From Lepisosteus oculatus (taxonomy: Eukaryota; Chordata; Actinopteri; Semionotiformes; Lepisosteidae), in the NCBI RefSeq assembly GCF_040954835.1, contig NC_090699.1:19725817-19789816 (forward strand): DNA of 64,000 bases, given 5' to 3'. Numbering within the stretch: the stretch's first letter is position 1; every line of letters starts with the position of its first letter. This document shows, piece by piece, positions 53,013-64,000 of this stretch. A model generated the notes under the pieces. That model saw only the letters and a list, made by a program, of their open reading frames with translations. It was not told the DNA's origin and searched no databases. The position numbers and the translations under genes are program-made.

Positions 53013-53710
53013 GCAAAGATCTCCAGCACCACTCAGCTTTTCAATCTCCAGATAGTGCACAGGTATGATTTACACTGCGTGAACCCTAAAGATGTACGCT
53101 GGCTGGTGTTTGTAAGATACAGAATCTGTGGTCAGTGCCGTAACATTGGTTGCTATTAATCTGTATAAAAGAGGAGAAACCACAAAAAGGCACAACACCA
53201 TGCAATTATTGTCACTTTCATGACTTTGTGGGTTTGCACTTTAATTTGTATTTCTTGAGGTGACACAATATATATTTTTATTACAGGGCACAAAATTCAC
53301 TCACATGTTGGTCCACCACAAAAAAAAATCCACATTATAATAAGTTTAAAAAATACAAAATAGAGAAATTAACTCAAATACTTGTGCTGCAGTTAATATG
53401 ACTCCATTTTAAACTAAGGATCACTGTTTAAAAACATGCAAAACAACTGAATATTAAGCAGTGCAACTGTACTTAATACTACTGAAACATGTCAAAAAAC
53501 TAATCTGCTGTAGTAAAGAGAGGATGCAGGATAAACACACTACACTGAAAGGAAACAGTGGAAGTAACATTATTAACATGAAGAAAAAAATCTCAAGAAG
53601 AACAAAAAGTCAGTTTTTTTAAGTGAAAATCTGTCTGGTACTCAGAAATAAATGTCTGAGTTATTCAATATTGTTACAGAGACTGTTTTACACAAATGGA
53701 AAAATGGCAT

Positions 53711-53716
53711 AATAAA
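53711..53716 (+). terminator. FBXL15: Candidate polyadenylation signal of FBXL15
   Basis: AATAAA in GCATAATAAAGTTTTGTG on the plus strand, about 700 bases past the FBXL15 stop. The G/T-rich sequence just downstream is typical of a cleavage site. Confidence 0.65.
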
Positions 53717-54894
53717 GTTTTGTGTTTCAGTAGGACCTTACTTTGGATTATAGAAGTCTCTGATGTCTAACTGCTTAGTGTGGTACTAGCAGAAATTGTG
53801 CCTTTTGGTATCTTCGTAAACTGTGCTTATCTGTTGAGCTAATGGCAGTGACAAGAGCTACAAAGTTATTTTTGTCACTGAGAAATGTAATATTGTGATG
53901 CGTTTCACAAAGGCATCAAAAGATTTACTTAAAACTAATGTAAACAGGTACACAAAACTCCAGCTCCCCCAGTCACACATTATACAGTAGACAGTACTTG
54001 ATGGGTTTTCCCTTGGCTGACAGAGAAAAGGGGATGTGTCCATTCAAAATGACAGGGACAGAACAGGCCAAGTGGTCCAAGTCTTGGCATTGCCTAGGCC
54101 TTGGCCTGACCCCAACTGGATGAGTCAAAGACCAGCCAATAAGGAAATCTAATACTGCAATATAAAGCCAAGTAAAAAAGTGACTCCTATTAAGATATAT
54201 AAGATGTTGGAAAATGAGCCATTCCCTAGGACTGGGAATTGCGATGCTGGAGTAGACCTTGATCTGCTACCCTTACTTGTGCTCAGGACAAATCCTTTCA
54301 AACTGTTTCAGTGTATGACTTGATTATAAAAAAAGACACCGTGCACTTTTCAGTATTTAAGAAGAAGCGTGCACACTTGGTGAAAGGCATTTCCTTCCCC
54401 CAGTACAGAGTCCTGAGAAATGACTTTCCTCAGAGGACTACAGTGAAAAGATCATTTTTTTGAATACCAGAGTCATGTAATATATATATATATGGTGGAA
54501 TCTACCACCCCATGAAGAATTGGATGCCTGGTGTGTTCTGTGCTTCCACATTGATGCATGTCAGGAGATAGTCGGCCACCTTCATTACTGATGTAAGAAT
54601 GTAGAGAGGATAAGATGTTTGAAAATTGCAGACAGGCCTGCATGGAAGACAATGTTCAGAAGACAAGGTGACAGTGTCCCTTGGATCCTCAGGCCATTGA
54701 GCTGCTAGTAACTAAACAAGAATGCAGGTTTAATTACCTCATCCCTGTTATAGTACAAGTTATTTGACTTATAGGGGTTTATATGATGCAGCCATTTTCC
54801 TAAACGATCTGGGAGATTGACATCCTCTCATGTACACCCTGCTAACTGCCTTTACACATGTTCAATGCTTCTACCCAGTAGAAATGTACTATAC

Positions 54895-54900
54895 TTTATT
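54895..54900 (-). terminator. CUEDC2: Candidate polyadenylation signal of CUEDC2
   Basis: AATAAA in CTTAATAAAGTATAG on the minus strand, about 480 bases past the CUEDC2 stop codon. Confidence 0.6.
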
Positions 54901-55378
54901 AAGATTAATGATCAAATTCGATTTTTTTTATTTTAAATTATTCGAGTAAAGTATAAAATTCAGTTTACCCTGAAAAACCCTTAGCACTGTATTGGGGACA
55001 TCTAGTAGTAAAACATGAATTTAAATGCCCGGCAGTGCCAAAGATACCTGCAGTAGATGTCTCGAATTTAAACCTAAAAATAACCTTAAACCTAGACTAA
55101 ATGCATCAGTGAAAACATAAAACAAGAAGAGAGCCAGCTCATCCCTTCAGGAGTGCGGTCTTGGTCCAGGTCTTTCTGGTTTTTGTGCTGTATGGACACT
55201 TTCAGACCTTAGCTTAGCTGACCCCCTCAGTTCAGACGAAGCAAAACAACGTGGAAAAAACAGACTGCTACCTAACTTCTGCAGGACCCACCTGGGGACA
55301 CCTGGAAATGCTACACAAAACCATCACTCTTTGTTTTCTTCGGGATATGGAGCTACAGTCGAGGAGGCCGGGGCAGAG

Positions 55379-58300
55379 TCAGTGGAATCTGTATTTACGG
55401 GCAGGTTTGAGGCTGATATAGGTTTTCTTCATTTCCTCACTCTCCTCTTTCTTGACTTGCTGGTATCGCTCGCCCTTGGTGGTCACCACCTGGTTACCAT
55501 GGTATCGAATCAGCTTCTTCGGAGCCTGTACACAGGAGACACCGAGATGATCTGGTGCAGAACAGTGTACACTTTGAAAGACTTGCCAAGCTGAAATGTT
55601 GAGTTTTTTTCTAGGTACAAAGAAGGTACAAACTCACATTCATTTTGATCCTTAAACATCACCTGGAGTTTCTACAATTCAAGGTCTATATATCAGCTAA
55701 ACAAAGACCTGCACAATTCACAGAGGTGTCAGAACAACTAACTAAACAGTTTTCAACACAATGACCTTCTGATCAGTAGCACAACACGTACCACACATAA
55801 CAGCTTTTCTGTGTAACAGCACAAATACCAATGCCAGGTTACTCTTTTTCTGCATATTTACTTTCTATGAAAGTCTATTACCCTTTGTTTTTTCAAATTA
55901 AGTATCAGTGTACTATAGTTAAATGTTAAACATATCAAATACTGAATAACCATAACCGTCTTTCACTATGAGAAGATATTTTATAATTTGCCGGTAGCTT
56001 CTATGTAGATTACTTAATTATCCCTTGGAGAAGACTGATTGACATCTTGAGGTTTTTGGAATGAAAACCAAGCTATTAAACTTCACATTCACCCATGAAT
56101 TACAGAGTGCCTTAATCGTGATTTATGAGATGTCTCTTATGCTTAAATTCAAAAAACGCCACCTTTATGTTTTTTTTTCTTTCCTGACAGCAAATGGGCT
56201 TACCTCCTTAGGTGTAACAGGCCTGTGAATTTTCTTATCTTCCTCATTGTCCACTAACATATACCTAAAAGAGGAACAGTTATCGCTTTCTGAATATATA
56301 CAGGCTGCAAAGACATCATTCTAGATATCATTCACAGAAAACACTTTTTTTTTCCACATTAGGTCTATTTCTCCAGGGGATGTCTACATCTTCCTCCACC
56401 AGGGATGAAAAGATACATGGTCTCCAGCCAAGTCTTAAAAGGAGCGCAAAATACATTTAGATGTAGGTAGTTTAAAACAAATTGTGTTTTGGAATCAGAA
56501 TAAAGACAAGATGCCCGAGGTACAAGTCTAAACTAAACTGATACTGTATTTGCATCGCTGTTTAAATGTTTTCTTGTTATCCAATCATCACTCTAATCCG
56601 TGAAATCAATTTCATATAAACTTAAGAGTGAAAAAACATGGTTGAACTGGGACTCACTTCTCCAGAATGCTTGCTTTCAGCTTCTCATCAGGTTGTGGAG
56701 GAGCCGTTTTACCACGGTTTACCTGCAAATATAAAAAGGGTGAACGCCGCTCACAAAACTGCAGTTTTAAAATGTTTTTTTTTCTCTGTTTCCAGGTTAT
56801 CTGAAGATCTGTAAATGAATCAATTTCAAAGATGAGAAACACCGTGTGCTGGCACATTCGTAGAGCACTTCTGTGTTGAAGATACTTTTCCAGAGTATTG
56901 TCAAACCTTTTGAGCACTCAGTAATAGAAGTTAAATATATTGACTTCTAAACTAAACTGACTGAATTCTGATAAATTATGTATCTTGTACAGCGGCTTAT
57001 ATTAGAGGACTGCAGCACACTTACACAGCGGGTACAATGTGTTTCTGTACCAAAATGAACATTTCCATGGCTCATCACACACAAATATTGTTGTACTTTG
57101 AGTTTCATATAATTAGCTTTTAGTTCTAAAGCTTACAAGCTGAGCTAGGGAGAACTACGTCTTGACAGTTATTTCTGCCATGAAGGAAGAGGCTTCTGAA
57201 AAAACTAGAAGCTGACATTTTATGAAACAAGCATGCACATGATATGTGCTCCACAACCTTTTAACTCCAGACAGAATCTGTTTCTCTAAAGGTGTTACAA
57301 AGTTAATTATTTATAAACTGCTGAAATTCAAATAAAAAGAAATTGTTTGTGTTTCCACACATGATACGTTTGTGTCAAGAAAGCAGACAGCCTTACACCT
57401 TTCTCTCTTCACTGAAAATGTTACAAATGCAAATTTAACTATGATTTTTCTTTAAAACTTAATTTCCATTACCCTGGATGGCTATATCTCGACAGAACTT
57501 ATTATAATGAATCCTCTCATTGCTGTAGAATTAAGTAAAGGTCACAATACCCATAATAGATAGCAAGCTTGCATCTGTAAGTGTTTGAACTGTATGGATT
57601 CTGAAAGTGAGTTTTCAGTTATCGACAATCACACATGCTTTTAGGTTTTAGTAAAAAAAAACATATATATATACTTATTTATAGTACAAAAACATAGTGG
57701 CATATTTAGCATGTACTAATAACTAAAGTGGTTAAAACCTTGTTATTTGCTAAAGGTGCAAAATGGTCCATTTTAAAAAATAACTGTTTTGTATGGTTTG
57801 TAGATTATTAGAAAACTAAGTACAAATCTAAATTGCTATGTTAGAATGAGCTCTACAAGGGATTATAGTGTTCAGAAATATTTTTGTTGAACAGAAAGCA
57901 CACAAAGTCACTTAATGACTTAAGATGACAATTAAGCCCTTTTAAAATGACACAAATTACTAATTATTTTAAAAACTTCCCACTGCAGAGAAGCAATGCA
58001 TCTAATTTATGCTTGAAACATCTTAAACAATAATGAGATCACCGGCTTATAATGATGATCATTACATTCACAAGGCAAGCTGAAAAAAAGTAATGTGCTT
58101 AGAAAGGGTTTTGCTCAGCCATGACAAAACTTCAGTAAAGAACAAAAGGAGAGTGAATTTCTAAAAATTAGCAAAGGACAAAGGTATGTTTTATAAAAAT
58201 TACAGAAGGAGATTTCGGTCTTCATGCACTTAATCATACGCAGCAGAAGAGTGAAAAGGGGGGATTTGCTTTCAGAGTTTTGTTTTTAAAAACACGTTGA

Positions 58301-61300
58301 ATGCCAAATGGGAGGAGCTGTTGAAGATGTGGCCTCTGTACCTGCTTTACCTTGAGAGGAGGAGTCTGGCTGAGCTGCACGTCACCCTCTACGATGAGCC
58401 GGACAGCCTCCTCCATGTCCCACTTGGCGATGGACAGGGCGCTCCTGGCTTCGGTCACGCTGCACTTTGGGAACATCTCCACAAGGAGGCGCACTTGGCT
58501 GTCCCCGTCGTTCATGGAATCCTGAACGCCAAAGAGTACAAAACTGCATCCGCTGCTGCACAGGTTTGCGTCTTCACCTTTGGACTACTTAGATACTTTA
58601 AGGAATTAAGGGACGTTTTGGATCCACTAGCTAGTTGTCTGTATTTTTCTGTAGTCCAGCACATGGAAGTTTTGATTTTATCCAGGTGTAAATTCTTTTG
58701 TTTTTTAGTGTTTTCTTTTCAGTATTTAATGGTAGTTAATCTGAAAAAATAAAGAGATACCGTGGCTGTAGCGCCCTCTGCCGGTGCTGAGAAGTAGTGT
58801 TCGCTGCTCGAAGCTGTCTCTTTCCTGCAAGGGCTGTCTGGAGATGATGAAGCCCCTCCTGGAGACTTTGGGGGGCTGTTAGCTTTTTCATGGCAAGGAA
58901 AATACACACAGAAAAAAATATACAAAAGGATCAATTACACAAATTCCATTCCTTTTTTTAAAAAAATTACCATTCCTTCCATGGAAAGCAAGATGAGAAC
59001 TCCGTGCGGCTTTTCAAGTTGTTTTGAAGAGCACTGCATTTATTTATAAGACTGCTCAGATTTTAAACCACAGAGCACAGCCTTAATGACTCCCAGTCTC
59101 AGTTTTACTACAGGAGAATTTAAGATGCATTTTGTGGCATGCTTAACAGACTACACCCCTTGATTATGTACTTAATGTACCATGTTTTCACCTTGAAATT
59201 ATCTTTCAATCATTACAAAAATCCTAAAGTGTACAGCCTTTAGTCTCCACTTTAGTAGATACTGCATAATTCAGCAGAACCTTTTACCAGCACCATTTAA
59301 TTAGCTTTAAGAAAGCATTAAAGTCTCCTTAACAAAACTGCAAAGTAATTGTATTTACAAATTGGCTTTGAAACAACACATAGGTAATTTTAACACTTAC
59401 ACTTTGCTTTATGAATTTACTTCTTTTAATTATAGCTCCCATCATTTTGATGAAAAAATATGTTGTAACATGTACCCAAGAAAATATATAGCTGTATTTT
59501 CACCTTTAAAAGGTGCTAATGTAATTGTCCGGAACTGCATAACATATGTAAAAGGACTGTGGTTTTAATGTTCAGTGGGAATTCTCAACAGTTCATTAAC
59601 AGCTAAACAATAAAACAGTTCAATACCTTGGTTCCGGGCTGTAGCTAGACGTGTTGCCAGGCTAAACATCATCTCACAGACTTTCACACTACAGAAAGAA
59701 TGAGGGGGAAATATGCTAATGTTAACTGGATAATAATATTCACCTTTATTGTCAAAAATGAGTTGGCATGCTGCCTGATTGATTTCTGGGAAGCAGTATG
59801 AACCCTAAAACTCAAGACCCTGCAGGTCTGGAGCTCCAGCTGTGCTCATTGACAGCTGAGGCCAAGGTTACTTTGCCTCACAACACTGGGTTCGCAGACA
59901 CGACGTTCAGGGCCGGAGCCGTGTTGGTGTGGCTCTTTGGACCTGCTGTTTTTCTTTCTGCTTCGCAAGGTGAGAATGTCTGCTTCTTTTGACTCTTCTG
60001 TAAACCCTGCTTCCAGACCAGCACCAACATGAACGCCAAGAGAAGCAGAAGTAGAAACAAAGAGATGAACGCTCTAGGCCGGTATACTTCTAGGAATGGA
60101 CGGATGAAGTTCGTGGTCCAGTCTACTATGAGCGACCACACAAGCAAGTTGGGCTTAAGGGCTTCCCTTCTAAACTCCTTATGCCTGGCAGCAGTGAATA
60201 AGAAGAGTTAAGAGAATGGGAGAAGGCCATTAATCGTGGGATGCCTGCCTGGTAGTAGTTATCTAAGGACCTCGTCCAGCCATTTCTTGAAAGAACACTG
60301 TATATAGCTTATTCCATCCTCCCACAACCCTTAACTGCGTGAAGAAGTGCCTTCTGTTCTTGGTGTTAAATGGTACTTCCAGCATATTCACAGTGTAATG
60401 CAGGATGCTGCACGTGAAAGTCTACATTCACCAGTCGAAATGATTACCAGTGAAGAGAATTAACAGCAGGGATAGAAAAAGCCAAAGCTGCAGGTCCCAC
60501 ATTTGTAGAAAACAAGCAAATGACCACAAAGGCTGCATATTACACTTTCTGAGGCCATTCCAATACATCTCAGAGAAGAAACTGTGAGGAAACGGGTCAC
60601 TCTCTGCCTTAAGCCATTTTTAGAAAGCAAAACAAGATCATAAACAGACTGTTGTTCTGTTCTTGAGCCACTAAAAGACAGTTTGCCAAACCTTTCTCCT
60701 AACAGCAAGCATGTGTGATGTACTACAAATGGAGAATCAGTGTCCTTTCAATGGCTGTATGATGCATTACTGAATTAACTGTACTGTATTAAGTCTTGGC
60801 AGAGCTTAGCTAGATGTAACACATCATCACAACTGCATGCACAAGAACAATTTAAAGATGACAAAGTTTCGGTTTTCAGATCAACTGCAGAGCCGACAGA
60901 GAACGGTCTCTAGGGCTCCCCCTACCTGTCAACCTCGGCAAAGCCAGGAATGTACGCCTCCAGCATTTCCACAAAGACCTCCACGTCGAAGTTCTCCTCC
61001 ACACTCTCCTGAGAGCCCAGGTCTTCCAGGACCCCCGTGATGTAGGAGAGAATGACATCATCCAGCGTGCTGAGGATGACGGGAGGCAAAAAAAGGAAAG
61101 CCTGAGTTCGAGACATTCTGTCAGACTAAACCAACAGCGCACCTGAAGCACAGTTTTTCCTGTTGTGCTAGCTGACAAAGTAACATTTTCAGCTTTAGAA
61201 GTTAATTAAGATTACACAGTACAGTACTCAGCCACAGTCAGGACATACTACTGCTACATACTTTGGTCTGGAATACTAGTAATGCTGGAAAAGTCTGTGA

Positions 61301-61397
61301 AGATCCCAGAGCGCAATGCTTACCTCAGGTCAGCACTGGGGATGTAGGACTGGATGAACTCGTACAGGGCCTCTTCAATTATTTTATTGGCATCCAT
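55379..61397 (-). CDS. CUEDC2: CUEDC2, CUE-domain ubiquitin-binding protein (8 coding exons, complete)
   Basis: CUEDC2 is a CUE-domain protein linked in mammals to NF-kappaB, hormone-receptor turnover and the mitotic checkpoint. Coding exons in transcript order: 61324-61397, 60926-61069, 59627-59688, 58761-58882, 58351-58521, 56658-56722, 56204-56264 and 55379-55525. They join in phase to 281 residues (human 287). The N-terminus [20 protein letters not shown] and [18 protein letters not shown] match the family. A Ser/Pro-rich linker lies in exon 4. The CUE domain is at residues about 141-180 ([10 protein letters not shown], then [13 protein letters not shown]). The basic C-terminus [12 protein letters not shown] is nearly identical to what I recall for human. 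The ATG exon begins at about 61412 after a good acceptor, so at least one untranslated exon must lie upstream, probably near 62.7 kb. The exon 4 acceptor (AAAAAG) lacks an adjacent pyrimidine tract. Confidence 0.96.
56723..58350 (-). other. CUEDC2 intron 5, AT-rich, nothing recognised
   Basis: About 1.6 kb of AT-rich intron with a short (TA)n tract at 57662. No exon, RNA gene or transposon recognised. Confidence 0.5.
58768..58784 (-). promoter_or_regulatory. CTCF-like motif inside CUEDC2 exon 4
   Basis: The minus strand reads CCGGCAGAGGGCGCTAC, matching the CTCF core CCASYAGRKGGC at all but one position. It lies within codons for Pro-Ala-Glu-Gly-Ala-Thr, so it serves as coding sequence too. 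Confidence 0.45.
60214..60382 (-). mobile_element. CR1-like LINE 3' tail in CUEDC2 intron 2
   Basis: The plus strand has GTCCAGCCATTTCTTGAAAG, TCCTCCCACAACCCTTAACT and GAAGAAGTGCCTTCTGTTCT. This is the reverse complement of the same LINE family end. Confidence 0.7.
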
Positions 61398-61982
61398 TTC
61401 ACACCCCCCAAACTGCGAACAAACACACAAATGGCTGACTTGCTCCTCTGCTTTGATCAATTTCTCCAGTGTAAAGACATCCTCATTTACATTAGTTTCC
61501 TTTACCTGAAGCTTTTCACCTGAATTCACAGAATTACAAACCTGTGCTTTGATGTTATATATTTAAAGAGCTTGATTATGGGGAGTGTCCAGTCTCTGAA
61601 TTACAATACTCTGCACTTTGCAGCTACACAGCACAGCACTTACAGGGCTTAAAGCACTGTAACATACTGCACACCACAGAAACTCTCTGAAGTCTTTTTT
61701 TGGAATGAAATGAAATCTAAAACCCTACTCAATAATTATCCAAATACTAATATTAGCATTAATGTTATACACAGATGGACTGGTGCCCTTCCATGAAAAG
61801 TGAATCTCACTCCTAAGTTCAGATGTACGCATTTCTCTTTTTTTGTACTCAAATACACCATCATGCATCTTCATGCATCTTCCTAGACAACACGTACAAG
61901 ATACGTATTCATTGTTAAAAAAGCAAAAAGGCAGAGTTATTATTTCCAATGCATGTCATGGGAATTTCAGGTGACTTGAGAT

Positions 61983-62012
61983 GACAAATATCACAAAAGG
62001 CGCTATATAAAA
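61983..62012 (+). repeat. Short L2/SINE tail remnant
   Basis: AAAAGGCGCTATATAAAATAAAG matches the common tail of the SINE at 13669-14215 (AAAAGCGCTATATAAGTATAAG). No SINE body is recognisable in front of it. Confidence 0.4.
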
Positions 62013-62810
62013 TAAAGATTAGCTTTCTGTACTTCTCCTTGCAATGCCTCTGACGAAATCCGCTGCAGGTAATTCAGGAGAAGATGACTATATCGACGTG
62101 TCTGCAAAACTGCCTAGTAATCTGATAGATAATTGTGCTTAAAAAACAAAACACTAAAAATGAAAAGGGGCGATGGTATATTTTGCACCAAGTTACAACC
62201 TTTCCTATGTTTGATATCAACCTCACATATTGAAGAGTTACTTGTGTAGCTAATCGGTGCATTTAGCATTCGAAACGTGCAAACTGAGAATGAGAGGCAG
62301 AACTCATTCTCAATGGACACTTAATCATGCGTGAAAATAAAACCGGATCCCTACAAACGATTGTCCAAATATAACATTTCAGAGAAACAAACGACAGCTA
62401 TAGAAAACAATTCTAGATTAATAAACAGACTGGGCAAATGGTGTTTGTTTAGTTGCTAAGACCAAGATAAATTATCTAGAAATTTCCTTATGCGCCTCCT
62501 GCAACACAGGCATCTACATTGCAAAGACTCGCCTCGTAGCTACGAATCCACACGCTCGGAAAAAATGTAAACAACTCACTTAAAAAACAAGGCGATATTG
62601 TTTTTTTTTTAAATCCAACTCATAAAACAAAATAAATATATTAAAATCAATTATCGTTTATCATTTTTACGGCCAAATGATCCGTGCCATCAGGAAAAAA
62701 ATGCGTGTTTACAGCAAAGACCTAGCCCGCCGTCTTCCTTGTTTAAAACGTCTGACATCACTTCCCTCCCTAGTACCAGCATCTCGACTGCCATAGCCAT
62801 GTGTCAGAGG

Positions 62811-62825
62811 GCGCCCCCTGTCGGT
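62811..62825 (-). promoter_or_regulatory. CTCF-like motif upstream of CUEDC2
   Basis: The minus strand reads ACCGACAGGGGGCGC, with the AGGGGGCGC core intact and two mismatches in the 5' half of the consensus. It lies near the presumed CUEDC2 promoter. Confidence 0.35.
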
Positions 62826-62827
62826 AA

Positions 62828-62866
62828 TGTGCTTGGTTTTTTTTTTTTTGTTGTTGTTGTTGTTCC
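62828..62866 (+). repeat. Poly-T and (TTG)n microsatellite
   Basis: A run of thymines leads into about five TTG units, just outside the 5' end of CUEDC2. Other short simple tracts in the window are (AT)n at 49306-49318, (TA)n at 54478-54492, (TA)n at 57662-57672, (AT)n at 37447-37457 and a C10 run at about 25659. Confidence 0.7.
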
Positions 62867-64000
62867 AGTCCTGCCGGTCGCCGGTTGTGGCTAGATGAAT
62901 TCACTATCAAGGACGCACAAGCTAACAATCAATCGTAATGCATGCGTATCCTTTAAAAATAAATATGAAAATACGCATGTGCAGAAAAATGTCACATTCC
63001 AGCCGATTCTAAAACGAACTAGCCTAATGCAATGCTGGAAAAGGCATTTTGAGACTCAAAGTACATGTAAAAACTATCAATTCCTACCCTGCCGCAAAAG
63101 CACTACAGATATTTGTTTTCCGCCAAATAGCTTGTAATAACAGAAGCACAGGGCTCTACAGTAGTATCGCTAATTAACATGCACAGCTAAATTTGTAACT
63201 GGGTAAGTAGCTTTGGATGAAGCTGTCAGACAAATTCATAATTATATCCGAAAATAGCCTTTTCTTAGTTTAAGAGCTAGCCTAGTAAGCCTTAAAGAAA
63301 TCAAATAGAATAATTGTTCCGAATTCCTGTGAGCAATCATTGTTTATTACATTTCCTCTTGTTTTTGTAATGCTGCTGTAAACGATGTGAATGGATTTTA
63401 ATAAACTGACAGTAGAAGCGTCTTGAGCCCAATGGTTCTCTCTGCACACAAACACAAAATAAAACAGGAAGAAACCATTTTTGGCAAAGCTTTGAATGAA
63501 CAGACATGGACTGAAGCTAGGGAGGGAGGAGGGCTTATTTAAAAACCTGGCAGTGCTGGCTTTAAATCTTCCCATTCAAATATTTATAATGGCCTGGATG
63601 TTCATACAGATAAGACAGCCACAGTATCATTTACGTGCTGTGTTGTGTGACAGCCTAATATGGAAAGAAACATGGCTGATAAGGGTAGATTAGATTTTAG
63701 ACTTGGATTTCATGGGTTTGAGATGAGAATCTTGGATCATTTGCTCATTATGTATTAGCTTACGTTTATGTGTTTTTGATGACTGCTGTTCAAAGCCAAG
63801 ACAGAGGAGCCATGTGATTAAATCAACCACTGCCTTGGGTAATTGGAACTCTCCATTGATTGTTTATTTTACACTGTTTAATCTTGCATATGTATTGCCT
63901 CATTTTAACTGTCCTATAACAGGCTCGACTCTGTATAGATCTTTGAAATAATTTCCCTTGATAACTGTACAGTCAGGTGAAGTACAAACTGTTAGGGGAG
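62830..64000. other. Right-hand flank, no gene recognised
   Basis: Intergenic sequence upstream of CUEDC2. The open frames here are short, in no splice context, and match no family I know. The next gene is outside the window. Confidence 0.5.

Noticed and set aside
62895-63700. Several short open frames in the right flank
   Set aside because: They have no recognisable motif, no splice signals consistent with an exon, and no conserved-looking codon pattern.

Overview
The window is vertebrate nuclear DNA, most likely from a ray-finned fish. All coding sequence is in short exons with GT-AG introns, and the introns carry fish-type retroposons: CR1-like and L2-clade LINE tails, a 5S-rRNA-derived SINE and tRNA-derived SINEs. 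The repeat mix recalls slowly evolving non-teleost fish such as gar or bowfin, but the species call is a guess.

Six protein-coding genes can be read exon by exon, with phases that join without a frameshift. From left to right they are: SEC31B (minus, cut by the left edge, 1-21852), NDUFB8 (minus, 24377-27914), HIF1AN (plus, 29803-41082), a selenocysteine glutathione peroxidase (minus, 46825-48919), FBXL15 (plus, 49717-53012) and CUEDC2 (minus, 55379-61397). From about 62.83 kb to the right edge no gene was recognised.

SEC31B-NDUFB8-HIF1AN is the order I recall for human 10q24, where NDUFB8 and HIF1AN are also head to head. FBXL15 and CUEDC2 are neighbours further along the same human region. 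Here the two blocks are joined, with a GPX gene between them that I do not recall in the human interval. NDUFB8/HIF1AN (1.9 kb, holding an L2 insertion) and GPX/FBXL15 (about 0.8 kb) are head-to-head pairs. HIF1AN/GPX and FBXL15/CUEDC2 are convergent.

The genes do not form one pathway: COPII vesicle coat (SEC31B), respiratory complex I (NDUFB8), oxygen-sensing hydroxylase (HIF1AN), peroxide reduction (GPX), an SCF ubiquitin-ligase adaptor (FBXL15) and a CUE-domain ubiquitin binder (CUEDC2). I found no bacterial-type operon, CRISPR array, viral gene or tRNA/rRNA gene, and no clearly novel multi-gene system. The most notable items are the in-frame UGA in the GPX gene, a 21-bp motif shared by the SEC31B and NDUFB8 5' regions, a roughly 62-bp minisatellite in a SEC31B intron, CTCF-like motifs including ones carried by 5S-SINE copies, and a foldback element in the putative HIF1AN 3' UTR.
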